Positions 50,803-61,128 of a stretch of 64,000 nt of DNA are shown here, in pieces. Each line of letters opens with the position of its first letter. The stretch's first letter is position 1. Source of the DNA: Haemophilus parainfluenzae (GTDB lineage: Bacteria; Pseudomonadota; Gammaproteobacteria; Enterobacterales; Pasteurellaceae); the NCBI RefSeq assembly GCF_014931375.1, contig NZ_CP063117.1, forward strand, positions 1,612,501 to 1,676,500. Reading direction: 5' to 3'. The translations under genes were made by a program, and so were the position numbers. The notes under the pieces are model-generated. The model searched no databases. It was given only the letters and a program-made list of their open reading frames with translations, and was not told the DNA's origin.

Positions 50803-51885
50803 TTAATCAACATATTCTGTTATAACACGCGGGGTTAATTTTGTAATCAATTCATAGCTTAAAATACCACTGTATTTAGCTACCGTTTCAATTGGTAATT
50901 CCTTACCCCATAAAATCACTTCATCACCTACTTTATCTTGGCTATCTGCGCCTAAGTCTACCGTTAGCATATCCATTGAGACGCGACCGACAATAGGAAC
51001 AATACGACCATTTAGATAAACTGGCGTGCCTTCTGGCACATCACGCGGATATCCATCACCGTATCCAATAGCGACAACACCAATTTTGGTATCTTTCGGA
51101 CTGGTCCAAATGCCACCATAGCCAACAGGTTCACCTTTTTTATGTTCACGCACCGCAAGCAATGAAGAAGTTAAGTTCATCACGGGGATTAAACCAAATT
51201 CAGCACCGACAGTATCCGTTGGTGAGATGCCGTACATAATAATCCCTGGTCGAATACAATCTAAATGGGCTTCAGGCCAAAATAGAATCCCGCCCGATGC
51301 CGCAATGGTTCTTTCTCCACCTTTATCTTTTGTCGCCTGAAGGAAACGATCAAGCTGAACTTGCGTATAATCGGAATCCAGCTCATCAGCACGGCTAAAA
51401 TGACTAACAAAACCTAAGTGCGGTTGAATTTGAGGGAGTTTTTTCAGCTCTTGATAAAAATAGTCCACTTCATCAAGCGACACACCTAAACGGTGCATCC
51501 CCGTATCAATCTTCAACCAGACTTTGATTGGACTTGGTACTACAGCTCGTTTTAATGCTTCAAGCTGTTCACGGTTATGTACCACCGTTTCGATGTTATT
51601 TACCGCAATAATGGGTAAATCTTTTTCATCAAAAAAGCCTTCTAACAATAAGATCGGTTTGATAATACCGTTAGAGCGTAACGATAACGCCTCTTCTAAA
51701 CGCGCTACGGCAAAGCAATCTACCATGCTTTCTAAAGCAGATGAAACAAATACCACGCCATGACCATATGCGTTTGCTTTTACCACGGCAATAATTTTGC
51801 TGTGAGGTGCTTTTTCTTTAATAACTTGTAAATTATGTTTTAAGGCAAGCGAACTAATTTTCGCTGTTGCCGGTTTTACGTTCAT
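50803..51885 (-). CDS. alr: Alanine racemase
   Basis: Alr makes D-alanine for peptidoglycan. The 360-residue PLP enzyme has the cofactor lysine in AVVKANAYGHG near residue 34 and the carboxy-terminal catalytic-tyrosine region GYGGIWTSP, with VAIGYGDGYPRDVP. It follows dnaB by 23 bases on the same strand, the usual gammaproteobacterial pair. Confidence 0.97.
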   Translation of the reverse strand: MNVKPATAKISSLALKHNLQVIKEKAPHSKIIAVVKANAYGHGVVFVSSALESMVDCFAVARLEEALSLRSNGIIKPILLLEGFFDEKDLPIIAVNNIETVVHNREQLEALKRAVVPSPIKVWLKIDTGMHRLGVSLDEVDYFYQELKKLPQIQPHLGFVSHFSRADELDSDYTQVQLDRFLQATKDKGGERTIAASGGILFWPEAHLDCIRPGIIMYGISPTDTVGAEFGLIPVMNLTSSLLAVREHKKGEPVGYGGIWTSPKDTKIGVVAIGYGDGYPRDVPEGTPVYLNGRIVPIVGRVSMDMLTVDLGADSQDKVGDEVILWGKELPIETVAKYSGILSYELITKLTPRVITEYVD

Positions 51886-51908
51886 TTTTCTAATCCGTTC
51901 TATCTTGC

Positions 51909-53315
51909 CTAATAATCATCTCTGTATTCACGCTGTTCGGCAAGGTTATCAAAGCGTGAGAATTGACCGTTAAATGCTAGACGTACACGACCAATCGGAC
52001 CGTTACGTTGTTTACCAATAATGATTTCAGCCACCCCTTTATCTTCGGAATTATCGTTATACACTTCGTCACGATAAATAAACATAATCAAATCAGCATC
52101 CTGCTCAATAGAGCCAGATTCACGCAAGTCTGAGTTTACCGGACGTTTATCTGCACGTTGTTCCAAAGTACGGTTAAGCTGGGAAAGTGCAATAACCGGG
52201 ACTTCTAATTCTTTCGCTAATGCTTTTAAAGAACGAGAAATCTCGGCGATCTCTAAGGTACGGTTATCTGAAAATGCGGGCGCGCGCATTAATTGAAGAT
52301 AATCCACCATAATCATGCTCAATCCACCATTTTCGCGATACACACGACGTGCGCGAGAACGTAATTCTGTTGGAGTTAAACCTGATGAATCATCAATATA
52401 AAGATTGTTTTTTTGCTTAAACATCCCAAACACGCTGGCTATTTTGCTCCATTCCGCCTCTTCCAAGTTTTGGCCAGTACGAATTTTGGTTTGGTCCACG
52501 CGAGCGAGAGAGGCAATCATACGCATCATAATTTGCTCAGCAGGCATCTCTAAACTGAATACCAATACAGGCTTATCACTTGCCATGGCCGCATTTTCAC
52601 AAAGGTTCATTGCAAATGTTGTTTTACCCATGGAAGGACGTGCTGCCACAATGATGAGATCGGAAGGCTGTAAACCGGCTGTTTTCTTATCTAACTCAAC
52701 AAAGCCTGTTGTGACCCCTGTCACACCGTTATGATTTTCAAGCTTACCTAAGGTTTCAATTCGAGCAATGGTGCTTTCCAACACACTGAGCACGTTTTGA
52801 GGGCCCTCTGTTGAAGAACTCCGTTTTTCAGCGATCGCAAATACTTCCCTTTCAGCTTCATCCAACACCATTTTGATGTCTTTGCCTTTTGGGGAATAAC
52901 TGTTTTCTGCAATACGATTCCCCACTGCAATAAGCTCACGCAAAATCGCTTTCTCACGTACGATTTCGGCATAAGCCAAAATATTAATAGCATTTGGGGT
53001 GTTATTAGAAAGATCTGCGAGATAAGCAAAACCGCCTACAGAATCACTAATGCCTTTGGCCTTAAGGGCTTGATCAAGGGTGATTAAATCAATCGGCGTT
53101 TGGTTACGCATTAATTCTTCCATCGTTTGGAAGATTGCTTTATGTGCAAAAGTGTAAAAATCCTCAGCAATGACCCTTTCAGCGATACCATCCCAATGCT
53201 GATTACTCAACATAATACCGCCTAGAACGGCTTGTTCAGCTTCAGTGGAATGAGGCGGGATACTAACTTGTTCAGTTTTCTGATCGGAAGATTGGATTTG
53301 TCGTTGTGATGCCAT
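51909..53315 (-). CDS. dnaB: Replicative DNA helicase DnaB
   Basis: DnaB is the hexameric 5'-3' replication helicase. The 468-residue protein has the amino-terminal DnaC/DnaG-interacting domain (EAEQAVLGGIMLSNQHWDGI) and the RecA-like domain with Walker A AARPSMGKTTFAMNL near residue 228 and Walker B SMIMVDYLQLM. No intein is present. Confidence 0.97.
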   Translation of the reverse strand: MASQRQIQSSDQKTEQVSIPPHSTEAEQAVLGGIMLSNQHWDGIAERVIAEDFYTFAHKAIFQTMEELMRNQTPIDLITLDQALKAKGISDSVGGFAYLADLSNNTPNAINILAYAEIVREKAILRELIAVGNRIAENSYSPKGKDIKMVLDEAEREVFAIAEKRSSSTEGPQNVLSVLESTIARIETLGKLENHNGVTGVTTGFVELDKKTAGLQPSDLIIVAARPSMGKTTFAMNLCENAAMASDKPVLVFSLEMPAEQIMMRMIASLARVDQTKIRTGQNLEEAEWSKIASVFGMFKQKNNLYIDDSSGLTPTELRSRARRVYRENGGLSMIMVDYLQLMRAPAFSDNRTLEIAEISRSLKALAKELEVPVIALSQLNRTLEQRADKRPVNSDLRESGSIEQDADLIMFIYRDEVYNDNSEDKGVAEIIIGKQRNGPIGRVRLAFNGQFSRFDNLAEQREYRDDY

Positions 53316-53414
53316 AAGGATTTCAATTTAAACTAAAAAACTGTGCTTATGATACCGCAAATATGAGGTGGTTTTAAGAAAAAAGTGCGGTCAATATTTT
53401 CAATATTTTAGACA

Positions 53415-53445
53415 TAAAAAAACGGTGGAAAAATCCACCGCTCTT
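53415..53445. terminator. Bidirectional terminator downstream of pyk
   Basis: Stem CGGTGGA/TCCACCG with AAAA loop. On the minus strand it is followed by seven or more T, ending pyk; on the plus strand by CTCTTTTT. Confidence 0.9.
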
Positions 53446-53464
53446 TTTCATTCAGGAATGTTGA

Positions 53465-54901
53465 TTATTCAACCGTTAAAGTACGACAAACGTTAGTTGT
53501 ACCTTCTGATTCATCACCTTGTGTTAATAAAACAAGATCACCTGAAACTAAATAACCTTTTTCTTTTAATAGGTTAATCGCTGCTTTTGCACCTGCAGAG
53601 CTACGAGATTCACCATCAAAATGAACTGGTGTTACACCACGGTATAATGCGCAACGGTTTAATGTTTCTTGAACACGAGAAAGTGCAAAGATTGGTAAAC
53701 CTGAGCTAATACGTGACATTAATAATGGTGTACGACCAGAGTGGCTTAATGTAATGATTGCTGCAATACCGCTTAAGTGGTTCGCTGCATACATCGCAGA
53801 CATTGCTACAGATTCTTCAATATCTCTGAACTCACGATCTAAACGGTGATGAGAAACATTGATGCTAGGCATTTTTTCTGCACCTAAACATACGCGAGCC
53901 ATTGTCGCTACAGTTTCAGCTGGATATTGACCTGCTGCAGTTTCTGCTGAAAGCATTACCGCATCAGTACCATCTAATACCGCATTTGCCACGTCCATTA
54001 CTTCTGCACGAGTTGGCATTGGGTTGCTGATCATTGACTCCATCATTTGAGTTGCAGTGATTACCGCACGGTTTAATTGACGTGAACGACGAATTAATTT
54101 TTTCTGTACGCCAACTAATTCAGGGTCACCGATTTCAACACCTAAGTCACCACGCGCAACCATGATTACATCAGAAGCAAGGATGATATCGTCCATTGAT
54201 GCATCATCAACTACGGTTTCAGCACGTTCAACTTTAGCAACGATTTTCGCATCTAAACCAGCTTGTTTTGCTAACTCACGTGCATAGTTTAAGTCTGCAC
54301 TTGAACGTGGGAAAGATACCGCTAAGTAATCTACACCAATACGAGCTGCAGTGATGATATCTGCTTTATCTTTTTCAGTTAATGCATCTGCAGATAAGCC
54401 ACCACCTAATTTGTTGATCCCTTTATTGTTTGATAAAGGACCACCAACAGTCACTTCAGTAAATACTTTTGCACCTTCTGTAGAAAGTACTTTTAATTGA
54501 ACACGGCCGTCATCTAATAAAAGAATATCGCCTGGTACAACATCTTGTGGAAGTGTTTTATAGTCTAAACCAACGGCTTCTTGATTACCTTCACCTTTTG
54601 GTAATTCCGCATCAAGAATAAATTTATCACCAACATTTAAGAAAATTTTGCCGTCTTTAAAAGTAGAAACACGAATTTTAGGACCTTGTAAGTCACCTAA
54701 AATTGCCACGGTTTTACCTAATTTTTTCGCGATCGCACGAACACGCTCAGCACGCTCAATATGATCATCTGGTGTACCGTGAGAAAAGTTCATACGTACA
54801 ACATTAGCGCCTGCTGCGATAATTTTTTCAAGATTGTTATCGCGGTCTGTAGCTGGACCCATTGTACATACAATCTTCGTTCTTCTTAATTTTCTAGACA
54901 T
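53465..54901 (-). CDS. pyk: Pyruvate kinase
   Basis: Pyruvate kinase makes ATP and pyruvate from phosphoenolpyruvate. The 478-residue protein starts [19 protein letters not shown], has the PK signature [11 protein letters not shown] with [20 protein letters not shown], and [13 protein letters not shown]. Length and the RRTKIV start are like E. coli PykA (type II). Single-gene unit. Confidence 0.96.
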   Translation of the reverse strand: MSRKLRRTKIVCTMGPATDRDNNLEKIIAAGANVVRMNFSHGTPDDHIERAERVRAIAKKLGKTVAILGDLQGPKIRVSTFKDGKIFLNVGDKFILDAELPKGEGNQEAVGLDYKTLPQDVVPGDILLLDDGRVQLKVLSTEGAKVFTEVTVGGPLSNNKGINKLGGGLSADALTEKDKADIITAARIGVDYLAVSFPRSSADLNYARELAKQAGLDAKIVAKVERAETVVDDASMDDIILASDVIMVARGDLGVEIGDPELVGVQKKLIRRSRQLNRAVITATQMMESMISNPMPTRAEVMDVANAVLDGTDAVMLSAETAAGQYPAETVATMARVCLGAEKMPSINVSHHRLDREFRDIEESVAMSAMYAANHLSGIAAIITLSHSGRTPLLMSRISSGLPIFALSRVQETLNRCALYRGVTPVHFDGESRSSAGAKAAINLLKEKGYLVSGDLVLLTQGDESEGTTNVCRTLTVE

Positions 54902-54979
54902 TATCTAAACTCCACAAATGGTTACAATTTACTAAAGCTTTTTTAAATTTCGGCTCATCCGAGATAAAAAACGTTGCGC

Positions 54980-55008
54980 ATTATACGCTTAAACCTACAC
55001 AAAATCAA
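54980..55008 (-). promoter_or_regulatory. Sigma-70 promoter of pyk
   Basis: TTGATT (55008-55003), 17-base spacer, TATAAT (54985-54980) on the minus strand, giving a leader of about 70 bases before the pyk ATG. Confidence 0.75.
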
Positions 55009-55083
55009 AATAACTACTGAGACTTTTTAAATCAGATTTTGGTTATTTTTTTAGCAGCTAAATTTAACTTAAAACAAATCCTC

Positions 55084-55112
55084 TTGTTTTCATCCTTAAA
55101 ACTGTTTATCAT
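55084..55112 (+). promoter_or_regulatory. Promoter of tRNA-Val
   Basis: TTGTTT (55084-55089), 17-base spacer, TATCAT (55107-55112); the tRNA begins 17 bases further on. Confidence 0.6.
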
Positions 55113-55128
55113 CTGCCACATCTTTTAC

Positions 55129-55205
55129 GCGACTATAGCTCAGTTGGTTAGAGCACCACCTTGACATGGTGGGGGTCACTGGTTCGAGTCCAGCTAGTCG
55201 CACCA
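55129..55205 (+). tRNA. tRNA-Val (GAC)
   Basis: The 77-base gene folds as a cloverleaf: acceptor GCGACTA/TAGTCGC, D arm GCTC-AGAGC, anticodon stem CCACC/GGTGG with loop TTGACAT (anticodon GAC, reading GUC and GUU), T arm with TTCGAGT, and encoded CCA. Apart from acceptor and T-stem changes it is very like E. coli tRNA-Val(GAC). Confidence 0.97.
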
Positions 55206-55211
55206 TGTTGC

Positions 55212-55242
55212 AATCCCAAGCTTTTTAGCTTGGGATTTTTTC
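55212..55242 (+). terminator. Terminator of tRNA-Val
   Basis: Ten-base stem ATCCCAAGCT/AGCTTGGGAT with TTTT loop, then six T. Confidence 0.93.
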
Positions 55243-55294
55243 TTTTTATCCCCCTCTTAATTTGAAGAAAAGCTTTCTAAACAACTATTACTCA

Positions 55295-55313
55295 AATGAA
55301 AATAATTTTCATT
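55295..55313. promoter_or_regulatory. Fur box before the TonB-dependent receptor
   Basis: AATGAAAATAATTTTCATT is a perfect 19-base palindrome around A55304 and matches the Fur 7-1-7 motif at 12 of 14 positions. It overlaps the -35 of the receptor promoter, so iron-bound Fur would repress. Confidence 0.85.
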
Positions 55314-55340
55314 GATCGACGAAAACGTTTTCGCTATACT
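55312..55340 (+). promoter_or_regulatory. Promoter of the siderophore receptor with an internal palindrome
   Basis: TTGATC (55312-55317), 17-base spacer, TATACT (55335-55340). The spacer holds CGAAAACGTTTTCG (55319-55332), a perfect 14-base palindrome with a central CG, as LacI/PurR-family operators have. A second repressor besides Fur is possible. Confidence 0.7.
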
Positions 55341-55385
55341 TGCGCCTCTTTTATTATCTATCGGGTTATATATCGGAACACAATT

Positions 55386-57629
55386 ATGAAATTTAAATTA
55401 AGTCTTATTTCAACTGCACTTTTGGCGAGTTTCTCCGCGTCTACTTTTGCGGAAACTGAACAAGCCGCAAATACAAACACCGAAGTACTTGAGCAAATCA
55501 ATGTTCAAGATACGGGTATCAAACAAAATGGTTATCAAACAACCGGGACATCCGTTGTATCAAAAGCTGAAGTGCCTGTATTCGACACACCAAACACAGT
55601 AAATATTCTTTCAACTAAACTATTGGAAGATCGCAAGCCTGAATCACTCATTGATGCACTTTATAACGTTAGTGGTGTGAGCCAAGCCAACACCTTAGGT
55701 GGTATGTTTGACTCTATTCAGAAACGTGGTTTTGGTGGAAACCGTGACAACTCAATTATGCGTAACGGTTTACAAGCTGGCCCAGCTAAAAACTTTAGCG
55801 CGACAACTGAAACCGTTGAAGTTTTAAAAGGGCCTGCATCTGTGCTTTATGGTATTCAAGATCCAGGTGGCGTGGTCAATATCATTACTAAAAAACCACA
55901 ACAAACACCTCGCTATGTCATTGGTGGAACTTTAGGTAATCATAGCCTATGGGGAACACAATTAGATTTCACTGGTGGCTTAGGAAATGGTTTTGCTTAC
56001 CGCTTTATCTATGACAAACAAGAAAAAGACTACTGGCGTAATTTTGGTAAAGTGAAGAATACCACTTACGCACCATCACTTTCTTGGGAAAATGATAAAA
56101 CTAAAGTGCTTCTTTCTTATGAACATAAAGATATTCTTGAGCCATTTGATCGTGGTACAAATCTTTTAACGGCAACGAATGCATTACCGGATATCCCTGT
56201 ATCACGTCGTTTAGATGAGCCGAATAATGAAACAACCGCAAAAACCGATAATATCGATTTCAAAATTGAACACAAATTAAGTGACGGTTGGAAATTAAAT
56301 GCGGGTTACAGCTATGCTCGTTATAAATATTTCTATAACCAAGCACGTATTACAAATATCAATGTTAAAGATGTTGCGATCCCTGCTATTAAAAATAAAA
56401 AGGGCGAGATTACCTCTCCAGAATTAAGCGCTCGTCATGTACGCCGAGCTATTGAGCAACAACAAGGCGATCAACGTGTTCATAGTGGCACATTAAATAT
56501 CGTCGGTGAATTTGGTATTGGTGATATTGCTAACCGTTTTGTAGCCGGTGTGGATGTTATGCGTAATATCCGCGATATTGGACCTATTTATAACCAAGGT
56601 ATCATGAGTTCTGATATCAATATCGATCATCCAAATTATACCAATCCGGTTGCTGAACATAAAAACGGTAACGGCAACGCTTACCAATATAACCATCTCA
56701 AAACCGTTGGTGTTTATATTCAAGATACCGCTTACTTTACAGATAACTTTATCATGACAGGTGGTTTACGTTATGAGTACTTTGATCAATTTGCAGGACG
56801 TCATTGCTTAAATGCAGCAAACTGTAAAAAAGGTCAAAATCTAACAAAAACCGGCAATACCGATCAGCACGATGGTAAATTATTGTATCAATTAGGTGCC
56901 GTATATAAATTTACGCCACATATTGCGACCTTTGCAAACTACTCTGAGTCTTTCCGTCCACAAATGAGTGTGGCAACACCTGTTAGCGGAGATTTAAAAC
57001 CAGAACAAGGTAAATCTTTTGAAATTGGTGCAAAATACGAAAACTCTGGCTTCAATGCGACACTTGCATTATTCAATATCAGCAAACGTAATGTGGCAGA
57101 AGCCGTTGGTTCGGGTTCAAATGCGCAATTGAATATCGTCGGCAAACAACGTTCTCGTGGTGTGGAATTTGATCTTAATGGTCAAATTACGGATAGTCTA
57201 AGCGTAGCGGCTAACTATACCTACACCAAAGTAAAATCACTTGAAAATGAACTTTATCCTGATGCAGTAAATCAACAACTTTCTGGTGTACCAAAACATC
57301 AAGCTTCTCTATTCTTAGCTTATAACGTAGGTGAATTTGATTTTGGTAACATCCGTGTTGGTGGTGGTGCTCGTTATTTAGGTTCTTGGCATGCTTATAA
57401 CAGTGATTACACTAAAGCATACAAATTGCCTCATGCCGTGGTATATGATGCCTTTATTGCTTACGATACCAAAATCTCTGGCAAGAAAGTGTCTTTCCAA
57501 CTTAACGGTAAAAACTTAGCAGATAAAACTTACTATCCATCCACCTCTGGTAACGCAACAAACACGTTAATCCCTGTTGCATTAGGTTATGGACGTGAAT
57601 TTATCTTCAACACTAAAGTTGAGTTTTAA
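55386..57629 (+). CDS. TonB-dependent siderophore receptor
   Basis: The 747-residue outer-membrane receptor starts [14 protein letters not shown] with a signal peptide ending near TFA; the frame extends to 55296 through the promoter and is not used. A plug domain follows ([20 protein letters not shown], then [20 protein letters not shown]) and a 22-strand barrel ending in phenylalanine ([10 protein letters not shown]). It belongs to the ferrichrome/hydroxamate-type siderophore receptor group (TIGR01783-like); the ligand is unknown. A cysteine pair in one loop ([12 protein letters not shown]) probably forms a disulfide. No fhuBCD-type importer is visible. Confidence 0.93.
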   Translation: MKFKLSLISTALLASFSASTFAETEQAANTNTEVLEQINVQDTGIKQNGYQTTGTSVVSKAEVPVFDTPNTVNILSTKLLEDRKPESLIDALYNVSGVSQANTLGGMFDSIQKRGFGGNRDNSIMRNGLQAGPAKNFSATTETVEVLKGPASVLYGIQDPGGVVNIITKKPQQTPRYVIGGTLGNHSLWGTQLDFTGGLGNGFAYRFIYDKQEKDYWRNFGKVKNTTYAPSLSWENDKTKVLLSYEHKDILEPFDRGTNLLTATNALPDIPVSRRLDEPNNETTAKTDNIDFKIEHKLSDGWKLNAGYSYARYKYFYNQARITNINVKDVAIPAIKNKKGEITSPELSARHVRRAIEQQQGDQRVHSGTLNIVGEFGIGDIANRFVAGVDVMRNIRDIGPIYNQGIMSSDINIDHPNYTNPVAEHKNGNGNAYQYNHLKTVGVYIQDTAYFTDNFIMTGGLRYEYFDQFAGRHCLNAANCKKGQNLTKTGNTDQHDGKLLYQLGAVYKFTPHIATFANYSESFRPQMSVATPVSGDLKPEQGKSFEIGAKYENSGFNATLALFNISKRNVAEAVGSGSNAQLNIVGKQRSRGVEFDLNGQITDSLSVAANYTYTKVKSLENELYPDAVNQQLSGVPKHQASLFLAYNVGEFDFGNIRVGGGARYLGSWHAYNSDYTKAYKLPHAVVYDAFIAYDTKISGKKVSFQLNGKNLADKTYYPSTSGNATNTLIPVALGYGREFIFNTKVEF

Positions 57630-57646
57630 TTGAGCGCACAATACGA

Positions 57647-57670
57647 GGGCGAATCATTTCGCCCTTTTTT
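57647..57670 (+). terminator. Terminator between receptor and ABC gene
   Basis: Stem GGGCGAA/TTCGCCC with TCAT loop, then six T. Confidence 0.9.
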
Positions 57671-57694
57671 CGTTTTTTACTTTATGGATAATCA

Positions 57695-59455
57695 ATGAAT
57701 TGGCAAACTGAACTTAACTCAAGTTTAAGCTGGATTTTGACCGCACTTTTCTGGGTGATTGTATGCTTTAGCGTGACGACACTGGCACTCAAACACACCA
57801 CATTCGGTCAAAAGTTTTGGCATATTGCATCCCCTTCGATTAATCTCCGTAACAGCATCAAAATCATCGTTATGCTACTGGTGTTGTTTACGATGATTTT
57901 GTTAGAAGTGCGCTTCAGCGTACTCAACTCTTTTTTCTATAACGGGCTTTATAGCTCAATGCAGGAATTAGATGCGGATAAGTTTTGGTTCTTTGCAAAA
58001 CTGAATGCCCTCTTAGTATTGGTACAAGTTATCCACTCCATCGCCGATTATTTCTTGCAACAAGTATTTGAAATCCGTTGGTTGGAAAGCTTGAATAAAG
58101 TCCTTGTTAAACGATGGTTAGAAAATAAAAAATACTATCGCCTCAAATACGAAAAAGATCTGCCCGATAATATTGATCAACGTATTGAACAAGATGCCCG
58201 TGAATTTATCAGTAGTACTGTGAAAATTGTGCGCGGTATGATTAATTCTATTTTGACTACCATTGAATTCACCATCATTCTTTGGTCACTTTCTGGAATA
58301 TTAAGTCTTTTTGGCTTGAATATCGAAAAAGGCGTCGTTTTCTTTATTTATGCTTTTATTATCCTCGCAACACTGATGTCTGTCTGGATTGGTCATCCGT
58401 TAATCAAACTGAACTTCAATAAAGAAAAACTCAATGGTGACTACCGTTATTCTTTAATTCGAGTGCGAGATAATGCGGAAAGTATCGCGTTCTATCAAGG
58501 TGAACAGCAAGAACAGCATTTACTGAAAAACAAATTTGCCGAAATCATTCATAACCGTTGGGCAATTGTATTGAGAATGTTGGGATTAGACGGCTTTAAT
58601 GGAAGTGTCACGCGTGTTGCAAAACTCTTACCGTTAATGCTGCAAGCACCTCGTTTTTTCACTGGACAAATCAAACTGGGTGATATGCACCAAACTGTGC
58701 AAGCATTTAACCGATTAATGACCGCACTTTCCTTCTTCCGTTTGTTCTATGAGGAATTTACGCTCTACCAAGCACGTTTAAATCGTCTTTATGGTTTTAT
58801 GACGAAGTTGGATGAATTAGATCATTCAGAGGTTCATCAACCCATGAAATGTTCTAACCGTGTTGCATTATCAAACTTTGGTATTAAAGATGAGCAAGGC
58901 AGATTGTTGCTTAATAACTTGAATATTGAATTAAAAAATGGTGATGCTTTATTAATTCAAGGGCCTTCTGGTACGGGAAAAACATCGCTATTAAAAGCGA
59001 TGGCAGGAATTTATCCTTTTGAAACAGTTGGTCTGGTGGAACATCCTTGTGTGACCAGTTTATTCTTACCGCAACGTCCTTATATGCCACAAGGCACGTT
59101 ACGTGAAGCGATTTGCTATCCTGATATTGATCCTTATCATCCTGAATTGGAAAAAACACTGGCAGATTGTTGTTTGGATAAATATCTTCACAGCCTTGAT
59201 GTGGATAATGATTGGCAAGCAATTTTGTCACCGGGTGAATTACAACGTGTGGCATTTATTCGGATTTTACTGACGAAGCCTGAAGTGGTCTTTTTGGATG
59301 AAACCACATCAGCACTTGATGAGCCAACCGAGTATATCCTTTATAAAACGATTAAAGAACGGTTACCCAATATGATCATTCTGAGTGTGGGCCATCGCGG
59401 CACATTGCATCAATTCCATAATAAACAATTGGATTTGACAGTCTGCATCGTCTAA
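57695..59455 (+). CDS. SbmA/YddA-type ABC membrane protein with ATPase
   Basis: The 586-residue protein joins an SbmA/BacA-like membrane domain (about residues 1-340, six helices, with FEIRWLESLNKVLVKRWLEN) to an ATPase domain: Walker A GPSGTGKTSLL near residue 425, variant signature LSPGELQR and Walker B VVFLDETTSALD. This is the YddA/ABC-D type, like H. influenzae HI0036 (recalled). Members move peptides, siderophores or vitamins. It lies 65 bases after the siderophore receptor, but a terminator intervenes. Two uptake signals are in frame (57740-57748, 58721-58729). Confidence 0.88.
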   Translation: MNWQTELNSSLSWILTALFWVIVCFSVTTLALKHTTFGQKFWHIASPSINLRNSIKIIVMLLVLFTMILLEVRFSVLNSFFYNGLYSSMQELDADKFWFFAKLNALLVLVQVIHSIADYFLQQVFEIRWLESLNKVLVKRWLENKKYYRLKYEKDLPDNIDQRIEQDAREFISSTVKIVRGMINSILTTIEFTIILWSLSGILSLFGLNIEKGVVFFIYAFIILATLMSVWIGHPLIKLNFNKEKLNGDYRYSLIRVRDNAESIAFYQGEQQEQHLLKNKFAEIIHNRWAIVLRMLGLDGFNGSVTRVAKLLPLMLQAPRFFTGQIKLGDMHQTVQAFNRLMTALSFFRLFYEEFTLYQARLNRLYGFMTKLDELDHSEVHQPMKCSNRVALSNFGIKDEQGRLLLNNLNIELKNGDALLIQGPSGTGKTSLLKAMAGIYPFETVGLVEHPCVTSLFLPQRPYMPQGTLREAICYPDIDPYHPELEKTLADCCLDKYLHSLDVDNDWQAILSPGELQRVAFIRILLTKPEVVFLDETTSALDEPTEYILYKTIKERLPNMIILSVGHRGTLHQFHNKQLDLTVCIV

Positions 59456-59460
59456 ATAAC

Positions 59461-59487
59461 AAAAGGCTAAATTATATTTAGCCTTTT
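59461..59487 (+). terminator. Terminator of the ABC gene
   Basis: Eleven-base stem AAAAGGCTAAA/TTTAGCCTTTT with 5-base loop, ending in T-rich sequence. Confidence 0.88.
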
Positions 59488-59589
59488 CTTTTTACTACGC
59501 CCGTACAATTGCTTAGAACTTGCACAATGCTTGCTACACACCCCAATCCCCCCTATAATTCCTCCAATTTTTCTAATTTCATTCTCACA

Positions 59590-61128
59590 ATGTCAAATAA
59601 AACCATTGCCAAAAATACGCTATTTCTTTACATCCGAATGCTCTTCAATATGGGGGCGATGCTGTATATCTCTCGTGTGGTATTGCAGGTATTGGGTGTG
59701 GAAGATTTTGGTATCTACAACATTGTGATGGGTGTCGTGGTCTTATTTTCCTTTTTTAATGGCACAATGACCGCCACTACTCAGCGTTTTATTAACGTAG
59801 AAAAAGCCTCGAATGACATTCCACGTGTCAATAAAGTCTTTAATATTAGTATCTTAAATCACCTACTCATTATTTTTATCGTATTCGTGTTAGCCGAAAC
59901 CGTCGGTTTATGGTTTTTAAATCACAAATTGGTGATCCCCGCTGAACGCTTGCAAGCCGCAAATATCGTTTACCAATTAGCATTAATTATTGCCCTTGTT
60001 GAAATCATCAAGGTGCCATTTAATGCCATGATTGTTGCACACGAGAAAATGGGATTCTATGCTTGGTTGGGATTAGGGGAAACCATTTTAAAACTGACCT
60101 CTGTCTTTATCTTAAGCCATATCACACATTACGATAAGTTGATTACTTATGGTTGCTTATTGCTTTCAGTCAGCTTAATTGTGCTCTCCCTTTATGTGTT
60201 ATTCACTAAATATTATTTCAAAGAGGCCGCACGTTTCCACTTATATAAAGATTTAAGCAAAACTAAAGAAATGGTGAGTTTTTCCGGTTGGATGCTTATG
60301 GGGCAAGTCGCTTATGTGGGTTCAACACAAGGCTTGAATATGGTATCTAACCTATTCTTTGGCGTAGCAGTCAATGCAGCTGTCGCTATTGCGACTCAGG
60401 TAGAAGGTGCTGTTTATAGCTTTGTGAATAATTTCCAAATGGCGGCTAATCCGCAGTTAGTCCAGTCTTATGCAGCAAAAGATTATGATCGCAATCGCCA
60501 ATTAATTCTTGGTATTTCAAAATATTCACTTTATTTAATGGCGATTCTCTCTGCGCCTGTATTGTATTTCACCCATACCTTACTGACATTTTGGTTAGGC
60601 GATCATCTTCCGCAATATACTGAACAACTTGTACAAGCTATTATTGCTTGCTTATTAATCAGCGCAATGGCTGGCGCATTTTGGATGAGTGCATTAGCCA
60701 TTGGCACATCTACCGTAAAACAATACAATATCATCGTTGCGTTAATTGATCTTTGTACGGTGCCATTGGCTTATTATTTGTTCACACTAGGTTATAATCC
60801 AGTATTTGCCTTTGTGGGTAAATTTAGTACGATGGTCATCTCACAAATCTATCGATTATATTTTATTAATAAAAAAATTAAATTTAACCAAAAAGAATTT
60901 GTCTCATATTTAGTGAATGTCGGCGTGGTGTTTGGTCTGCTATTAGGTATCATCTATATATCAGATACTACCCGTAGCTATTCTTTATTGGAATTTATTG
61001 GACAATCCATCATCTTAGAAATGGTATTAATCTGTGTCATTTTAATCTTCGGATTAAACACAGCAGAAAAAAATTTCTTGTTTAGCTATTTAAAGAAAAG
61101 AGTAAAAAATGAATCAACTCCTTATTGA
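59590..61128 (+). CDS. Wzx-like polysaccharide flippase
   Basis: The protein (512 residues from MSNKTIAKNTLFLYIRM) has about 12-14 hydrophobic helices and the pattern of Wzx/MATE-type lipid-linked oligosaccharide flippases (LYISRVVLQVLGVEDFGIYN near the start). The frame extends to 59509, but the upstream codons lack family likeness. The next gene begins inside its last 20 bases, so the two are coupled. No glycosyltransferase or polymerase is adjacent. Confidence 0.87.
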   Translation: MSNKTIAKNTLFLYIRMLFNMGAMLYISRVVLQVLGVEDFGIYNIVMGVVVLFSFFNGTMTATTQRFINVEKASNDIPRVNKVFNISILNHLLIIFIVFVLAETVGLWFLNHKLVIPAERLQAANIVYQLALIIALVEIIKVPFNAMIVAHEKMGFYAWLGLGETILKLTSVFILSHITHYDKLITYGCLLLSVSLIVLSLYVLFTKYYFKEAARFHLYKDLSKTKEMVSFSGWMLMGQVAYVGSTQGLNMVSNLFFGVAVNAAVAIATQVEGAVYSFVNNFQMAANPQLVQSYAAKDYDRNRQLILGISKYSLYLMAILSAPVLYFTHTLLTFWLGDHLPQYTEQLVQAIIACLLISAMAGAFWMSALAIGTSTVKQYNIIVALIDLCTVPLAYYLFTLGYNPVFAFVGKFSTMVISQIYRLYFINKKIKFNQKEFVSYLVNVGVVFGLLLGIIYISDTTRSYSLLEFIGQSIILEMVLICVILIFGLNTAEKNFLFSYLKKRVKNESTPY

